From: Epiperipatus broadwayi
Lineage: Eukaryota; Onychophora; Udeonychophora; Euonychophora; Peripatidae
Length of the DNA: 64,000 bases
Assembly: GCA_028023455.1 (NCBI GenBank)
Contig: JAQFVV010006313.1
Location: 3,079,147 to 3,143,146 of the forward strand
Direction: 5' to 3'
This document shows, piece by piece, positions 40,770-52,069 of the stretch (the stretch's first letter is position 1; each line of letters starts with the position of its first letter). The notes beneath the pieces were generated by a model. That model did not search any database. It was not told the origin of the DNA and was given only the letters and a program-made list of their open reading frames with translations. The position numbers were made by a program, and so were the translations under genes.

Positions 40770-40810
40770 TCAGATTATGATTTTCCATGCACACACATAT
40801 ATATATATTA

Positions 40811-42153
40811 TAACGATCCGGAGAAAGAGCTTAACATAATCTGCACTCCAAGGGCGCCATCTAGGCATTTGAACCTAGAAAAATTTATATAGTAGGCAGA
40901 TACGTAAGTTCAAAAAAAATTATTTATTTTATATTGGTTGATTCCGGTCATTAGCCCATTGTCACTAGCTCAATGGAACAGCAGAGATTTATATTTTACA
41001 ATAAATTCTTATATAAGAATATTTTAAAAGAAGAATAAAATAAGCCACTGCCAGTAATTAACATACAAACATTTATTTACGCACATATATATAAAATTTA
41101 ACATTATTATTTTAGCATGTTTACTTTAACATTTAACATTATTTTTAACTTTTGTTTTAGGTTTTAATTTACATTTTAATTTTTATCCTATTAAAAGTTT
41201 GCACAGATGTATTTATAAAAGTTTGTTTTATAAATGTTGATTATAGATTGGTTACATAGATTACATGGTCAAAAACATTTCAAAATAAACATAAACAATC
41301 AAAATATAAAGTCATTGATGGAAATGCAGAGGGGAATTTATAAGAAACCCAATGGCATTCATCATAAGATGCTGCAAGACACCAATAACTTTAAAGACAT
41401 CCAACATAAATACATCGTAGATACTCACCGTAAGGTATCAGTATTTACCGAATGTCTATATATTTTGATCAATCATGAAAACCAAAAACATAATTAACTG
41501 GTAACAAACCCATGCAAGCATCTATACCCAACTTAAATTTAATGCATTTTTATTTAGAGTGTTGAGTATAAATAGACTACATAGATTTGCATTTAAAAGA
41601 AAATATTCTATCCTTATTTATTCTTAGGCCAAAAGTTCACAGTCAAACCGGCGTCAATCCATCTGATACATTGGTGTATTCAATGTAGCATGGAAATACA
41701 ACAGCACAATATACTATACTGTCAGAAATGGACATCTGAACAGTATAGTTAGAGAAGACATTGACTCTTGTCCAATACAGGAATATTACATCTGTATGGC
41801 AAGAAGAACAATAAAATAAAAACTCCATAGGAAGGGATCACAGCCCTTTTTGCCAACTTACAATCCCATCCATAGGCAACAAGGTTTTGTGTGGCATATA
41901 CAGCGATTCTGCCCATAGTGAACCTCATACTACATCTACTAATTACACCAATATATCCAATCCATTGACCTAATTCAACTATGAAACAAATAACCTAAGA
42001 TTACCCTCCCCTAATATAACTTTACAAATCTATATAACCATTCACCCACAACTTAAGTTTAACATTTATATAATTTAATTTATTGCAAAACAAAAATCAT
42101 AAATAAAACTTAAAGAACAAAAAAAAAATGGAAATGATTTAAAAAAAAATACA
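40811..42153. other. Spacer, no gene seen
   Basis: AT-rich sequence. About 40811-41000 is less AT-rich. An open segment at 41234-41497 (plus, 87 codons) has no recognisable family and no neighbouring coding evidence. I see nothing else. Confidence 0.4.
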
Positions 42154-42576
42154 TCAAATAAAATTATAACTAATTAATAAATAATTTAGTTTGGTCAGAT
42201 AGGAATCTATTTCTATTTTTTTTAAATATAGGGAAAGTTTATATTTTAAAGTTCTTAATGTTTTCAAATGTTCATTAATTATATATTTCTTACTGTTTTG
42301 AAAAATGTCCGTAGTCTCTGATTTTTTGTAATGGAAGGTGTTAATTCCCATGAAGTCATAAGGAGATCGGCGTGCAGTTAACCATAGGTCCTTTATGGTT
42401 GATGGTATTCTTCCGCACCTTGATGTCCTGTGGTCCGCAATATTGGAAAATGATGTTTCATTTTTTTGAACAACTGAAGGAATTGAAAGTGCATCTTTCA
42501 ATCTCTTCTTTTCCAACCCTCTCCAACTTAACACATATCTGTCATCTTGTAATAAACTCCAACTAATAATTTCCAA
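42154..42576 (-). other. Unidentified open frame, possible exon or repeat
   Basis: A 140-codon frame on the minus strand. Its N-terminal half (WRGLEKKRLKDALSIPSVVQ, then a segment rich in Ser, Arg and Thr) has balanced amino-acid use and lies in locally less AT-rich DNA. Its C-terminal 55 residues are Lys/Ile/Tyr-rich, as random AT-rich sequence would be. That suggests real coding or repeat-derived sequence from about 42576 to 42300, running into non-coding DNA. No domain is recognised. I found no convincing splice donor after about 42310 and only a weak acceptor near 42570. Confidence 0.25.
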
Positions 42577-42888
42577 ACTTTTCCTTTTATATTAATTTTA
42601 AAGATTCAATTGACATTACATCATCGATGTGATGGTCCTTTCACTGAGGTCCAATTCCATTGTTTTTCTCTCCTATCTGACCTTTGCTTATACATTTTAA
42701 ATGCCCAAGGGCTAGTTTATATTTAACTAATTAAAATAATCATTTCCATTTTTCTCTAACATTAATTAATTTGTTTTCAAACTTAAAGATATATTTTTAT
42801 CTCTAAATATTTTTTAAGTTTTTGCTTTTAAACTACTTTTTCTATTTTTAATAAAGTTTTATTTTAATATTTTTTTTACATCTGTGTG

Positions 42889-42890
<2 letters not shown>

Positions 42891-42943
<53 letters not shown>
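42891..42943. repeat. (AT)n microsatellite
   Basis: AT tract of about 53 bp. Confidence 0.95.
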
Positions 42944-42946
<3 letters not shown>

Positions 42947-43067
42947 TTTAGTATAGAATTTTAATTTTCAATTTTTAATTCTTAAAAAGGAAGTTTTATT
43001 TGCAAACTTTTATTCTTTTCATGTTTACTAATAAAAAAAAACAATGTAATGTCGTCTGTGCCTGTTA

Positions 43068-43095
43068 CAATATATATATATATATATATATATAT
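43068..43095. repeat. (AT)n microsatellite
   Basis: AT tract of about 28 bp. Confidence 0.93.
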
Positions 43096-46000
43096 TGTGC
43101 CCTTTTCTATAGGTCGGTAATAGTTTATAACAGTCAATTACTAAAAAGTTTAAATTTAGAATATGTTCTTTTAATATGGTAATTGTATTAAGTCAATTAT
43201 ATTTTTAAAGTACAATTTAAAGCTAAAGAAAATACATGGTATATAAAATTATAGCGAATTATTTAAAAAGTAATTATGTAAAGTTTAAAATATTGGTTCA
43301 TAAGGTTGTAAAAGCTGGCCATATTAAATAACACAGCTATAAAAATTAAAAGTATATTTAATAAATTCGATTTTAATAGTTTAGAACTGATAAGTTAATA
43401 AATACAGTGTTTAAATTTATAATCATATTTAATAGTCAAAATTAATATAATATATTTTAAAAATAAACTTTATGATGGTGAGAATTGTATTTAATTCTAT
43501 ATTTTCTAAATTATTCTTCCAAATTTTATAATTATATTATATAATATAATAAGTGTATCAATTTATAAATCTGGGCAGAGAAATAGATTGAAAATCGTCT
43601 GTCAAAGTTATTGATCATGTGACTTGTATATTTCATACGTTCACACACATGCGTGTTTGAATTAATAACAAAGTTTAAAATATTTCAAAAGTTATATTAT
43701 AGAATTGGATAGAATTATTGCCTATCATAAAAGTAAATAGTATTAATCATTAAGTTAACTAACGTATGTAATGTTTTAAATAATGTAATAAAGACGAATA
43801 CATTCATAATATAAAAATTAAATATTTTATTTAAATAAAAATAGATAAATTGAATATTAAGAAATGGAATAAGTTATTAAATGTTGTTTTAAAAGTTATT
43901 TTAAAAGATTAAAATAATTTAAATAAAGTTATAATTGAATTAAAAGTGGTATTTTAAATAATATTTTAAGTTCATTATGTCACGATTTCTAATTTTGAAA
44001 TTTAATTCTACTATAAACTAAAAATATGTAAATTTGTTCTCAAGCTAAAGTAAGAATTAACCAATAGGAATAGGTATTCTTGCAGACTATAAATATTGTC
44101 GTAAGTAAGTTATCAGGGGAGATTAATAATGTATTGAAACTGGAGAAAGGTAAATTATAACTATCAAAAAGATAGTATATTTTTAAAAATTTTATTTTAG
44201 TCAATTTTTTTTAGTACTTTCTTATAACTTTATCTGAAAAAAAAAGTAATTGATAATTTTAAAAGTATTTTTTGCAAAAGAGAGTTTTAAAATATAATAA
44301 TTTAGAAACTTCGTTGAAATGGTTTTCTAATTTTTAAAGTACTTACCAGCCATATTTTATCTAAAAGTTTAACCTAAACTTCGCAATAAAAATGGATATA
44401 CTACAAAATAAAATGGATATAAGTTGTAATGCTGAAAAAATATTTGAAATATTTATTGATACAGCTTTATTAATATTTCACCGAAGAACTGTTTTGGTAC
44501 ATAAAAAACCACAGCTTGGACATCATATGGAGTCTAATGAAAAAATGGAGATGCATTATTATTTATAAGCCTATCCAAGATTTATTTTTTAAATAATAAT
44601 AAGACAATTATATTTCATGAATCATTTTATATAATATGATATTCAAAGGAGTAAAATGTTATATCCTTTCTGAAGGTAACATTTTTTTTTATTTTAAAAG
44701 AGATTTATAAAAATACCAAACGAAAGTTTAAATGTATCAAGAAGGAAACTTATATAAAAAAAGTGAACATATAGTTAAATAAAAAATGGATCCATGGAAA
44801 TACAAATAGTACTTAAAAGTTTATCGGATATTTTTAAAGTTAAATTAGATGGATTGATGCATCAGATATGCAGAGAATATTGGTAGAGAAGATTAAGAAG
44901 CTTCACGGGATTAATTAATATTATGATTTAATAATTATCATCCTAAATACTAAAACCGAGAATTATTTTCTATAAATTTTACTAAATGGATTAATAATTA
45001 TTTTTATTTTAAACTTTAATGCTCTTGGAGGAGAACATTTTCTAAAAACTCTAGAGAAAATAATAACATTTTGGACTTATCAAGAACTATCATCAAGAAA
45101 ATATGTAAATATAGTTTTGATTCCTTTTATTTTGTTAACCTAGTTTAAATCTAAATTTTTATATAAGATTAGGAAAAACATAAAAACATTAATTTATTAA
45201 TATTAAAATTTTATAATATAACAATCTAATAATTTAACTAAAAATATTTTAATATAAAGTGTATGGGTGTGAATTTTTTTTATATCTGCAATGCTCAAGT
45301 GGATAAAGGAAGCCTACTGAACATGATGACTAGATAAAGGTTATTGGTAATAATAATAACTATTGATAATTTATAATGTATATTTTTTTTTGTTTTCTTT
45401 AGATCATCCATAAATTGGAAGAATGAAGTGTAAAAGTTTTTTTTTTACTTATATGTACCGCATTTCATTCAACATTTTAAAAAACATTATGAGATAGGAT
45501 TGATTTGAAAATATGCATACGATGATTTTTTTTTTATTAGTGATATAATCCAACATAACAAATAATTATGTGATTCTTTTAAAATTTTCATGTGATTGGA
45601 TATTCAAATATTGTCTAAGTAGGTTGTATATGATTAGACATATAGAATAATGAAGTAAGCAGACTTTTCTTGTGGAACAGCTAGATTGTTTAACTATTAA
45701 TGAATTTTATTTATTGTTTTGTAAATGCAGATAGTTATTTATCGATGTAAGATATGGAAAATCTTGAGAAATAATGTTGAGATAGTGGCTTGGAAGTACT
45801 TAGTGAACAGGAAACCAAGTTGATGTTTTAAGAAATAGGATGTTATAAGGAATGGAAATAATATTTAGTCTTTATGTGGTTATCAGCATAGTTAACATAG
45901 CCCTATGACTGATACACATTTTATTTGGACAGTGTTTATATTTCTTTAAATATTTTATGTTCTAATAAAGCTGAAGAAATAGCTTTAACATCGTCCCTGT

Positions 46001-47953
46001 ACTAGAGGATATTTGGCAGGTAAATGTCATACCTCTTTGCACTGTACCATGATTTTGAGATATGTTAGGAGTAATACTCTAGCTTTCTTCCTTAATCCTA
46101 TGCATCTGTTTTCACTATCTTTATTTCATGTAACTGCATCGTTCAGTAAGATATGTTTAAGAGAAATGATAAATAATTTAGGACTTATGTTATGCTATCG
46201 TTTTGTATAAGACTGGTTTATTTGCTTAGAAGGAATAGCACGTTATAACTTAAAATTGAAGATCCAAAGTATCCTAAGGAAAGAAAAGAATCATAGAATA
46301 TATTTTGAATTTTTTTTTGGAAATGAAATATAAACTTTTTTAAAATAAAGTATCTAAACAAAGATATTTTCTTTAAAGTGATAATATTTTTAAATGCTTT
46401 AGTATTATTTTTTTTAAAGAGAAAATAAGTATTGCATATTTTTTAAAATACAATAGTACAAAGTAGATTATGTAAACAATAGGCATAGTATGTTTTGTTT
46501 ATTGATTAACAGAAATATATTGATGATTACAATTATATCATACTAAAGTAAGGCTTAAAGAAGAATAGATTATGATTAGTAAATATTGTGTGATAAATAC
46601 TAAAATCTCGTACTGAATTTTGGATAATATTTTGTGTAGCATCTTTGATTTTGCAAGATGAATTTTTTTTTATATTTTGAGAAATCCATACTCATTATAA
46701 AATTTTGTTTTCTATAGAATGTTTTTCTAAGTATGAATTTTTAAAATAAAATAGTTTAATAACATTAAGGATAAAATGCTGTTGCTAATAAAGTAGATAA
46801 ATATATTTGTAATAAGTTAACCATAATGAGAAATCAAATAGTAACATTTTTTTTTTTTTAAATTTTGTCCTAAATCTAAATAAAGATATAATTGAAATAT
46901 AAATTATTTTTTTATAACCCAGTAGATCAAACTGTAAAGTAAAAAGGTTAAGGATATCTACTGTAAATAGTGTAAATAAATTGTTTATTTATTTGTTGTT
47001 AGTAATAAACTTTGTTAAATTTTGTTATTTCAAAAAATTTTGTGTCCGAGTTATTTATTTCTCCACATTGCTGCATGAAAACACGATATATGCATAATAA
47101 TTGAAACAAATATATAATTTTGCACAAAAGATAAATAGAGAATTATTTTAAGAATTTTAAATATTTTATTGGTATTCATTATAATTAAATAATCATAATC
47201 TTACATTATTTTATTGGTCATAAATCAGTTATCACAATATTATATTAAATTATATGCTATCAGTTGCCACACATATTTTGTTTGTCATATTATTAAAATG
47301 CTACCACGTATTTATTATATCATTACATGAAGATATAAGATCATATTATATTATTTCATTATTTTATTATGGTAATAAAATTATAGTAAAAAGAAAAGAT
47401 ATACAGAATTAGTTAAACAATGAAGAATATTATTACTGTTATTTATTATTATTAGTTTAAGTGTAGTAGATTATGACATAAAATCCCTTCTCATATTTTA
47501 CTACCGTATTTTATTAACTTAGAATAAACTTTATGAACCTGAGATTATTTTATTGAGCTAGATTATTAAATAGAAGATTAAGATTTAATTATTAGTTTAA
47601 TCTTAGTGAGTAGAAGTTACTAAAGTCGTAAGAATACTATGAGTTTGTTATTTGAAATAGTAATAAGGGGGGATAGTGTTCTTATGCCATTGAGGTAGTA
47701 TCCTGTGGGATATTGGCTCAATGTAATCTATCTTGTCATCTGTATTTTCACTTCAAGTCTCATGAAAATATTAAATATTTATTTAATTTATTTTTATAAA
47801 CTGAATCTTATTCGTATTTTACATTTGAGCTAGTGAAATATTTTAATTTTAATGCTGAATATTTTAGTTATTAATTATTAACTGAGATAGAACCTGTTTT
47901 ATTTCATATCATATATTATCTGGAAGTGAAGATGCACGAGTGTAAGGTTAGAT
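43096..47953. other. AT-rich spacer, no gene supported
   Basis: Nearly 5 kb of very AT-rich sequence without microsatellite blocks. A 59-codon frame at 44392-44571 (plus) begins MDILQNKMDISCNAEKIFEI and is the most protein-like stretch. It has no recognised family and stands alone, so I do not call it a gene. The frame at 46013-46210 is similarly unsupported. Confidence 0.4.
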
Positions 47954-47972
47954 TATATATATATATATATAT

Positions 47973-48217
47973 AATCAGTGCTCACTTTATATTAAGATAG
48001 AAAATCTTCATACTTCAATGGACATGCTTCAATTGACTCCAAACTCCAACTCTTCAACCATCCATACCACTGAAAATCTAATGATAGAAATAATATTAGC
48101 ATCAGCATGGGATTTGGGCTTTCCATCATTAGATTTTTATTGGTATGGATGGCTGAAGAGTTGGAGGTTAGTATAGATTGAAGCCGGTTCTATCTTAATA
48201 CAAACTGAGCACTGATT
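47973..48217. repeat. Foldback (palindromic) derivative of module B
   Basis: Begins AATCAGTGCTCA (47973-47984) and ends TGAGCACTGATT (48206-48217), exact inverted repeats flanked by AT runs. The two arms (each about 110 bp) are inverted copies of module B seen at 40137-40500, including GAAAATCTAATGATAGAAA on the left and TTTCCATCATTAGATTTT on the right. It looks like a MITE, but its relation to module B argues for an inverted duplication within the hammerhead family. Confidence 0.75.
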
Positions 48218-48225
48218 ATATATAT

Positions 48226-48460
48226 GGGAGATAATAATCTGGACCAACTGACAAGTTCTGGTTCAGCACAAAATATATATATTGGGGATTATTTATCTTT
48301 TCTTCATATGTGTGATCATGTGTATCTGTGGTATGAGATAGTGTGAATAGTTGAAGGATGCTTAAAATTTTGTGTTCAAATCTCCTAAATTTACAATTAA
48401 ATAGTAGGTATATAAAGAATGTCTGTATTTCAAATATTAAAGAATCCTAGATAACATTCT
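48226..48460 (+). repeat. Hammerhead repeat family copy 3, downstream arm
   Basis: Plus-strand sequence matching the reverse complement of 40520-40790 and of 39955-40125. The match includes the ribozyme region (48243-48286), GAATAGTTGAAGGATGCTTA near 48344 and the 3' part TATAAAGAATGTCTGTATTT near 48412. It directly follows the foldback module. Confidence 0.75.
48243..48286 (+). ncRNA. Decayed hammerhead, copy 3
   Basis: Stem I ACCAA/TTGGG, core CTGACAA (CTGATGA expected), stem II GTTCT/AGCAC with one mismatch, and AAAA in place of GAAA. Predicted inactive. Confidence 0.65.
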
Positions 48461-49305
48461 CAAAATTAATTACAAATTGTTAGTGTACTATCTAAATAAA
48501 AAAAAATAATTTACACAAAAAAATAAAAACAGCAATTTTATAAAATAATCTACAACTGCTCTTATTATTTTATTCCAAAAGCAATTACTAAACTAACATA
48601 AAAAGTATCTGACAAAATAAATTACTAAACCGTGATATAAATATTATTAAAAAAAAGAATTATTAGAGTCTATTAAAATTAAAATACTATGGATGTTATG
48701 CTAAATCAAAAAAAAAAAAACATGTAATAAATGAAAGTATTTTAATTTTGCATGGTAAAAATACATTTAAAATATTTCATAAAAGCTGAAATGAATGGGT
48801 TTAATATTACAAGGAGCAAGCACCACGTTTCGAAAGTAATTAAATGTTTAATTATGAGAGAAATATCACATTTTTAAGATGAGACAGCAAAATACAGAAG
48901 AAGAAAAAGACTATCTTAATGTGTAATTACAAGGGAAATATTAATCTAAACAATATAATATTATGTTAAAACGAAAAATAAAATAAATATTTTAAAACAA
49001 TATTTACAGTTAAACAAATATTACTATTTGACAAAACACACACACACACACAATAATTAAAAAAAATATTAATATTTGACCGAAAATAAAAAATTCCTAC
49101 AATTTGTTAGTGAAAGCAATTTATGCATACTAAATATTAAAATTTATAAATACAACTATAAAAAACATATTAGATGATTTAAAGAAATCCACTTTTTATT
49201 ATCTCAAAACATGCAAAGTTATGTCTCACTCCAAATTTCACCAGTGACTCACTTGATATCACAGTAGTCACCTTTAACCTCAAAGACGTCAGTAGGGAAT
49301 AAATT
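48461..49305. other. AT-rich spacer, no gene seen
   Basis: Short (AC)n at about 49036-49052. Nothing else recognised. Confidence 0.45.
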
Positions 49306-49319
49306 TAGGTCAAACTCTT

Positions 49320-49429
49320 TTTTTTTTTCATATGTCATAGCATCTGCCGGGACGCGAACCCACACCCGTCTGCAACCAACTACTTGCTTGCATGGCGGCT
49401 GCGATACCTCTCGGCTAACAACGCAAGAC
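49320..49429 (-). mobile_element. tRNA-derived SINE or tRNA retropseudogene, with 14-bp TSD
   Basis: Read on the minus strand, the 110-bp insert starts GTCTTGCG. It has an A-box-like TTAGCCGAGAGGTATCG (plus 49402-49418) and a B box GGGTTCGCGTCCC (plus 49349-49361), and ends in a run of A. It is flanked by perfect 14-bp direct repeats TAGGTCAAACTCTT (49306-49319 and 49430-49443). The tail plus target-site duplication prove LINE-mediated retroposition. The acceptor stem pairs poorly, so it is not an intact tRNA gene. Its higher GC content sets it off from its surroundings. The clean duplication suggests a recent insertion. Confidence 0.85.
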
Positions 49430-49479
49430 TAGGTCAAACTCTTAAAAAAAAAAATTAAAGCAAAGAAAAATAACACCAT

Positions 49480-50455
49480 TAATCTATTTAAATAGCTACT
49501 CACATCCACATTCATTTAATTATTAACTATCTATGCTCTATTTATCTACCTAGAAACTTATTTATAAATTTACCTTTTACTTGTCTTTATATATTTATTA
49601 ATCTATCTCTATACCTATGTATCTCTCTATTTGTTTTTTTATCTGCATTTTTATTTATCAATCTATCAGCTTATCCAAATAACTATTTATCTATTAACTC
49701 TCTATTGTTTATCTTGGTAATTATCTATTAATCTTTTGTTTGTCTATCTGTTTATCTATTTATTGTCTTTAAGTGTTCATCTATCAATCTACCAATAACC
49801 TATATCCATATCCATTAATTTATCTTTTACTTGTGTCTCTATTTGTTAACTATTTTTAATGGTTTCTTCATATATTTATTTTAATATCTTATTTTTTTAC
49901 CTATTTATTTATGCATCCAATTATACTTTAAATATCTAGCTATCTTCTTATCCTTTTTATTTATCGGTCCACTTAATTATGTATCTCTCTATATGTCTAT
50001 ATGTTTCTCTTATCTATCCATTTATCAATCTATCTCTAGCTATTTAACTCTCTATCTATATATTTATCAGGTTTTCTACCTATTTATTTATTTAGGCATT
50101 CATCTATCCATTTAAAGAACTACCTACTACCCATTTATTATCTATTTATTTATCAATCTACTTATCTAAATTATCTACCTACATACTTACCTATATACAA
50201 GCTGTTTAATCATCCATCTTATCTATATCTTTACCTATTTGTACTTATTTATTTGAATTTCTAACCTATCATTCCACCCATTGATCTAACTTTCTGTCTA
50301 TTGATTCAACCATTTGTTTATATATCTATCATTATATTTGTACACTAATATATCTATTTATCTACTGCAATATATATTTATTCATTTATCAGTATATTTA
50401 TTTAACTATTATTCATCTATCAACTACTTATTCTTGTATCTATTTATCTATCAAT
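49480..50455. repeat. Degenerate TATC/TATT tetranucleotide tract
   Basis: About 1 kb dominated by imperfect TATC, TATT and CATC words (C/T-rich strand). An old (TATC)n array decayed by substitution. From 50457 the strand bias switches to GATA-like words up to about 50610. Confidence 0.8.
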
Positions 50456-50719
50456 CGATAAGTAAATGGATAATATTGGTAGACAAATAATAGAAATAAA
50501 TAAATTAATATATAAATGGATGGTTAGATAGATAATAAAGATACAGTATTAGTTAGATAACTATATTCAATGGCTAAATAAAATGATAAATAGATAAAAC
50601 GGTTGTATTTATTGTTTGGACAATTTAACTTTAATTAAATATTCGAAATACATTTAACTATTAGTAATAGCACATCAAACAAGTTTGTGTGTTCATAACA
50701 TTTTTGAGAGGTATTATCC

Positions 50720-50848
50720 CCCCCCCACTTCTACAGGTGGAAGCTGGTCTGGACAGTGACAGTATTAGCATGAGAATTGAACCCGGACTCTTAGATTTTT
50801 GGGAATTAAATTTTAAGATAACGCTCTTATCAACTGAACTATCCTGCC
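50720..50848 (-). mobile_element. tRNA-derived SINE
   Basis: On the minus strand it starts GGCAGGATAGTTCAGTTGAT. The A-box region is TAGTTCAGTTGATAAGAGCG (plus 50822-50841) and the B box GGGTTCAATTCTC (plus 50772-50784), with an over-long anticodon region between them. A unique 3' part ends in a G-run (plus C-run at 50719-50727). It has the pol III promoter layout of a tRNA but cannot fold as a mature tRNA. No clear target-site duplication was seen. Confidence 0.7.
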
Positions 50849-50871
50849 AAAGACAATAGCCAGTTGAAATT

Positions 50872-52045
50872 TCATATACTTATCTGTGTGGTTTCTTCTG
50901 ATTTCTCCATTTTTTTCTTCTTAAGAGTAAAGTCTAGTAGTGGTTTCCATTCATTATGTATGATCATACTAGGTTGCCTTATGAAATTATTTGCCATTGT
51001 CATGTGAGCCTGTTTTTTAATTTTTTTTCTTTGTACCTTTTCTTTATATTCAATATTTTTGTTTTCCCAATTGAACATATGTTCATTGGTGCATATTGAC
51101 ACATACATGGTCTGCTACCTTAGACATTTCTGTTTTCTCTCTTATAATCATCAGTCTGTGTTCTTGCAAGTGCTTTTCAATGGAACAATGTGTCTCACCA
51201 ATATATATTTTTTTCACATCCACATGATATTTCATAGATGCTGGTTTTTTTTCTTTTCAGCAATTCAAGTTTAGGCTTTGTGGTTGTTAGAATTTTGTGT
51301 AGCTTGGTATGGCTCTGGAAGGTTTTTCTGATGTTATACTGATTGCAGATTTTCTTTACAATCTCTATTTTTGGTAAGTATGGCTTCACTACAGTATCAA
51401 TAATTTTTTATGGTCATTTTTGTTATTGATTTAAGGTTTTCTTAATAATTAGCTGATGGATAATCATTTTACATAAGAATTTGTTTTTTATAGATATTTT
51501 CTATTTCCAAATTTCTGGTTTCTGAACAAAATTCATTTGCTCTTCTATAGTGATAGTATAACACCATGTTTTGTGTTTCTGGTGTCAGTGGATATATAGG
51601 CTAAGTATTTTCTTGTATGTGTAAATTTTTGGTAAATTGTAGTTTTGATTTTGCCATGATGGAGTCTAGTCACAAGAACATCTAAGAATACCAATTTTTT
51701 GTTCTTGTTCTGACTCTATTGTAAATTTAATCAAAGAGGATATGTTGTTGGTATGTTTCCAGAAGGTTTGTAATAGTGCTTACAAAGTGGTAATACAATG
51801 AATGTATCAACCATATAGTGAAGTCAAGCTTTAGGAGGACATAGAATAGTTTTTTATGACAGTGGTTTCAAGTTCTTTCATGTAAATATTGTAAATCAGG
51901 GGTGGCAATAGTTATCCCATAGTCATTCCTTGATTTTGTTGGAAAAAATCTGTATTATATTGAAAGTAGGATATTTTTTGCAGAATGTTAATAGTTCTTT
52001 TATACTATCAATAAGAAAAGTTGTTGGAGTTTATAATCCTTCATC
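50872..52045 (-). pseudogene. Dead Penelope-like element (RT C-terminus and GIY-YIG)
   Basis: Read on the minus strand from about 52045, frame-hopping translation gives an RT motif block QGMTMG followed by ANIY-like residues (near 51920). A degenerate YVDD-like catalytic block (MVDTFIVL, near 51800) and LVFLDVLVTR (near 51690) follow. Then comes the linker (51389-51195) with SIYEISCGCEKNIYW, the GIY-YIG start, and the C-terminal NEWKPLLDFTLKKKK segment typical of Penelope-like proteins (near 50930). Stops and frameshifts occur throughout, so it is inactive. It belongs to a different family from the 31.8-33.7 kb copies. The right end (near 52045) is the 5' truncation point. Confidence 0.75.
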
Positions 52046-52069
52046 ACAAACCTTCAGGAAGATAAATGG

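Larger units (their letters stand above)
39955..40810 (-). mobile_element. Hammerhead-bearing retrozyme-like element
   Basis: Read on the minus strand, this block contains: a decayed hammerhead (40769-40726) with its downstream arm to about 40520; module B (40500-40317); a second copy of module B (40310-40137); and a well preserved hammerhead (40110-40067) with its downstream arm to 39955. Both hammerhead arms share a long similar stretch, including CTTCAACTATCCACACTATC (plus) at about 40007 and its relative at 40659, so the element has direct terminal repeats each starting with the ribozyme. It encodes no obvious protein. This matches the layout of small metazoan retroelements with hammerheads in direct repeats. 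Identification as such is inference from layout and motif. Confidence 0.6.

Noticed and set aside
44392-44571. 59-codon plus-strand frame
   Set aside because: Protein-like in part, but short, isolated and without a recognised family or neighbouring exon.
49345-49427. Functional tRNA gene
   Set aside because: A and B boxes are present, but the acceptor and T stems pair poorly. The A-tail and target-site duplication show a retroposed copy.
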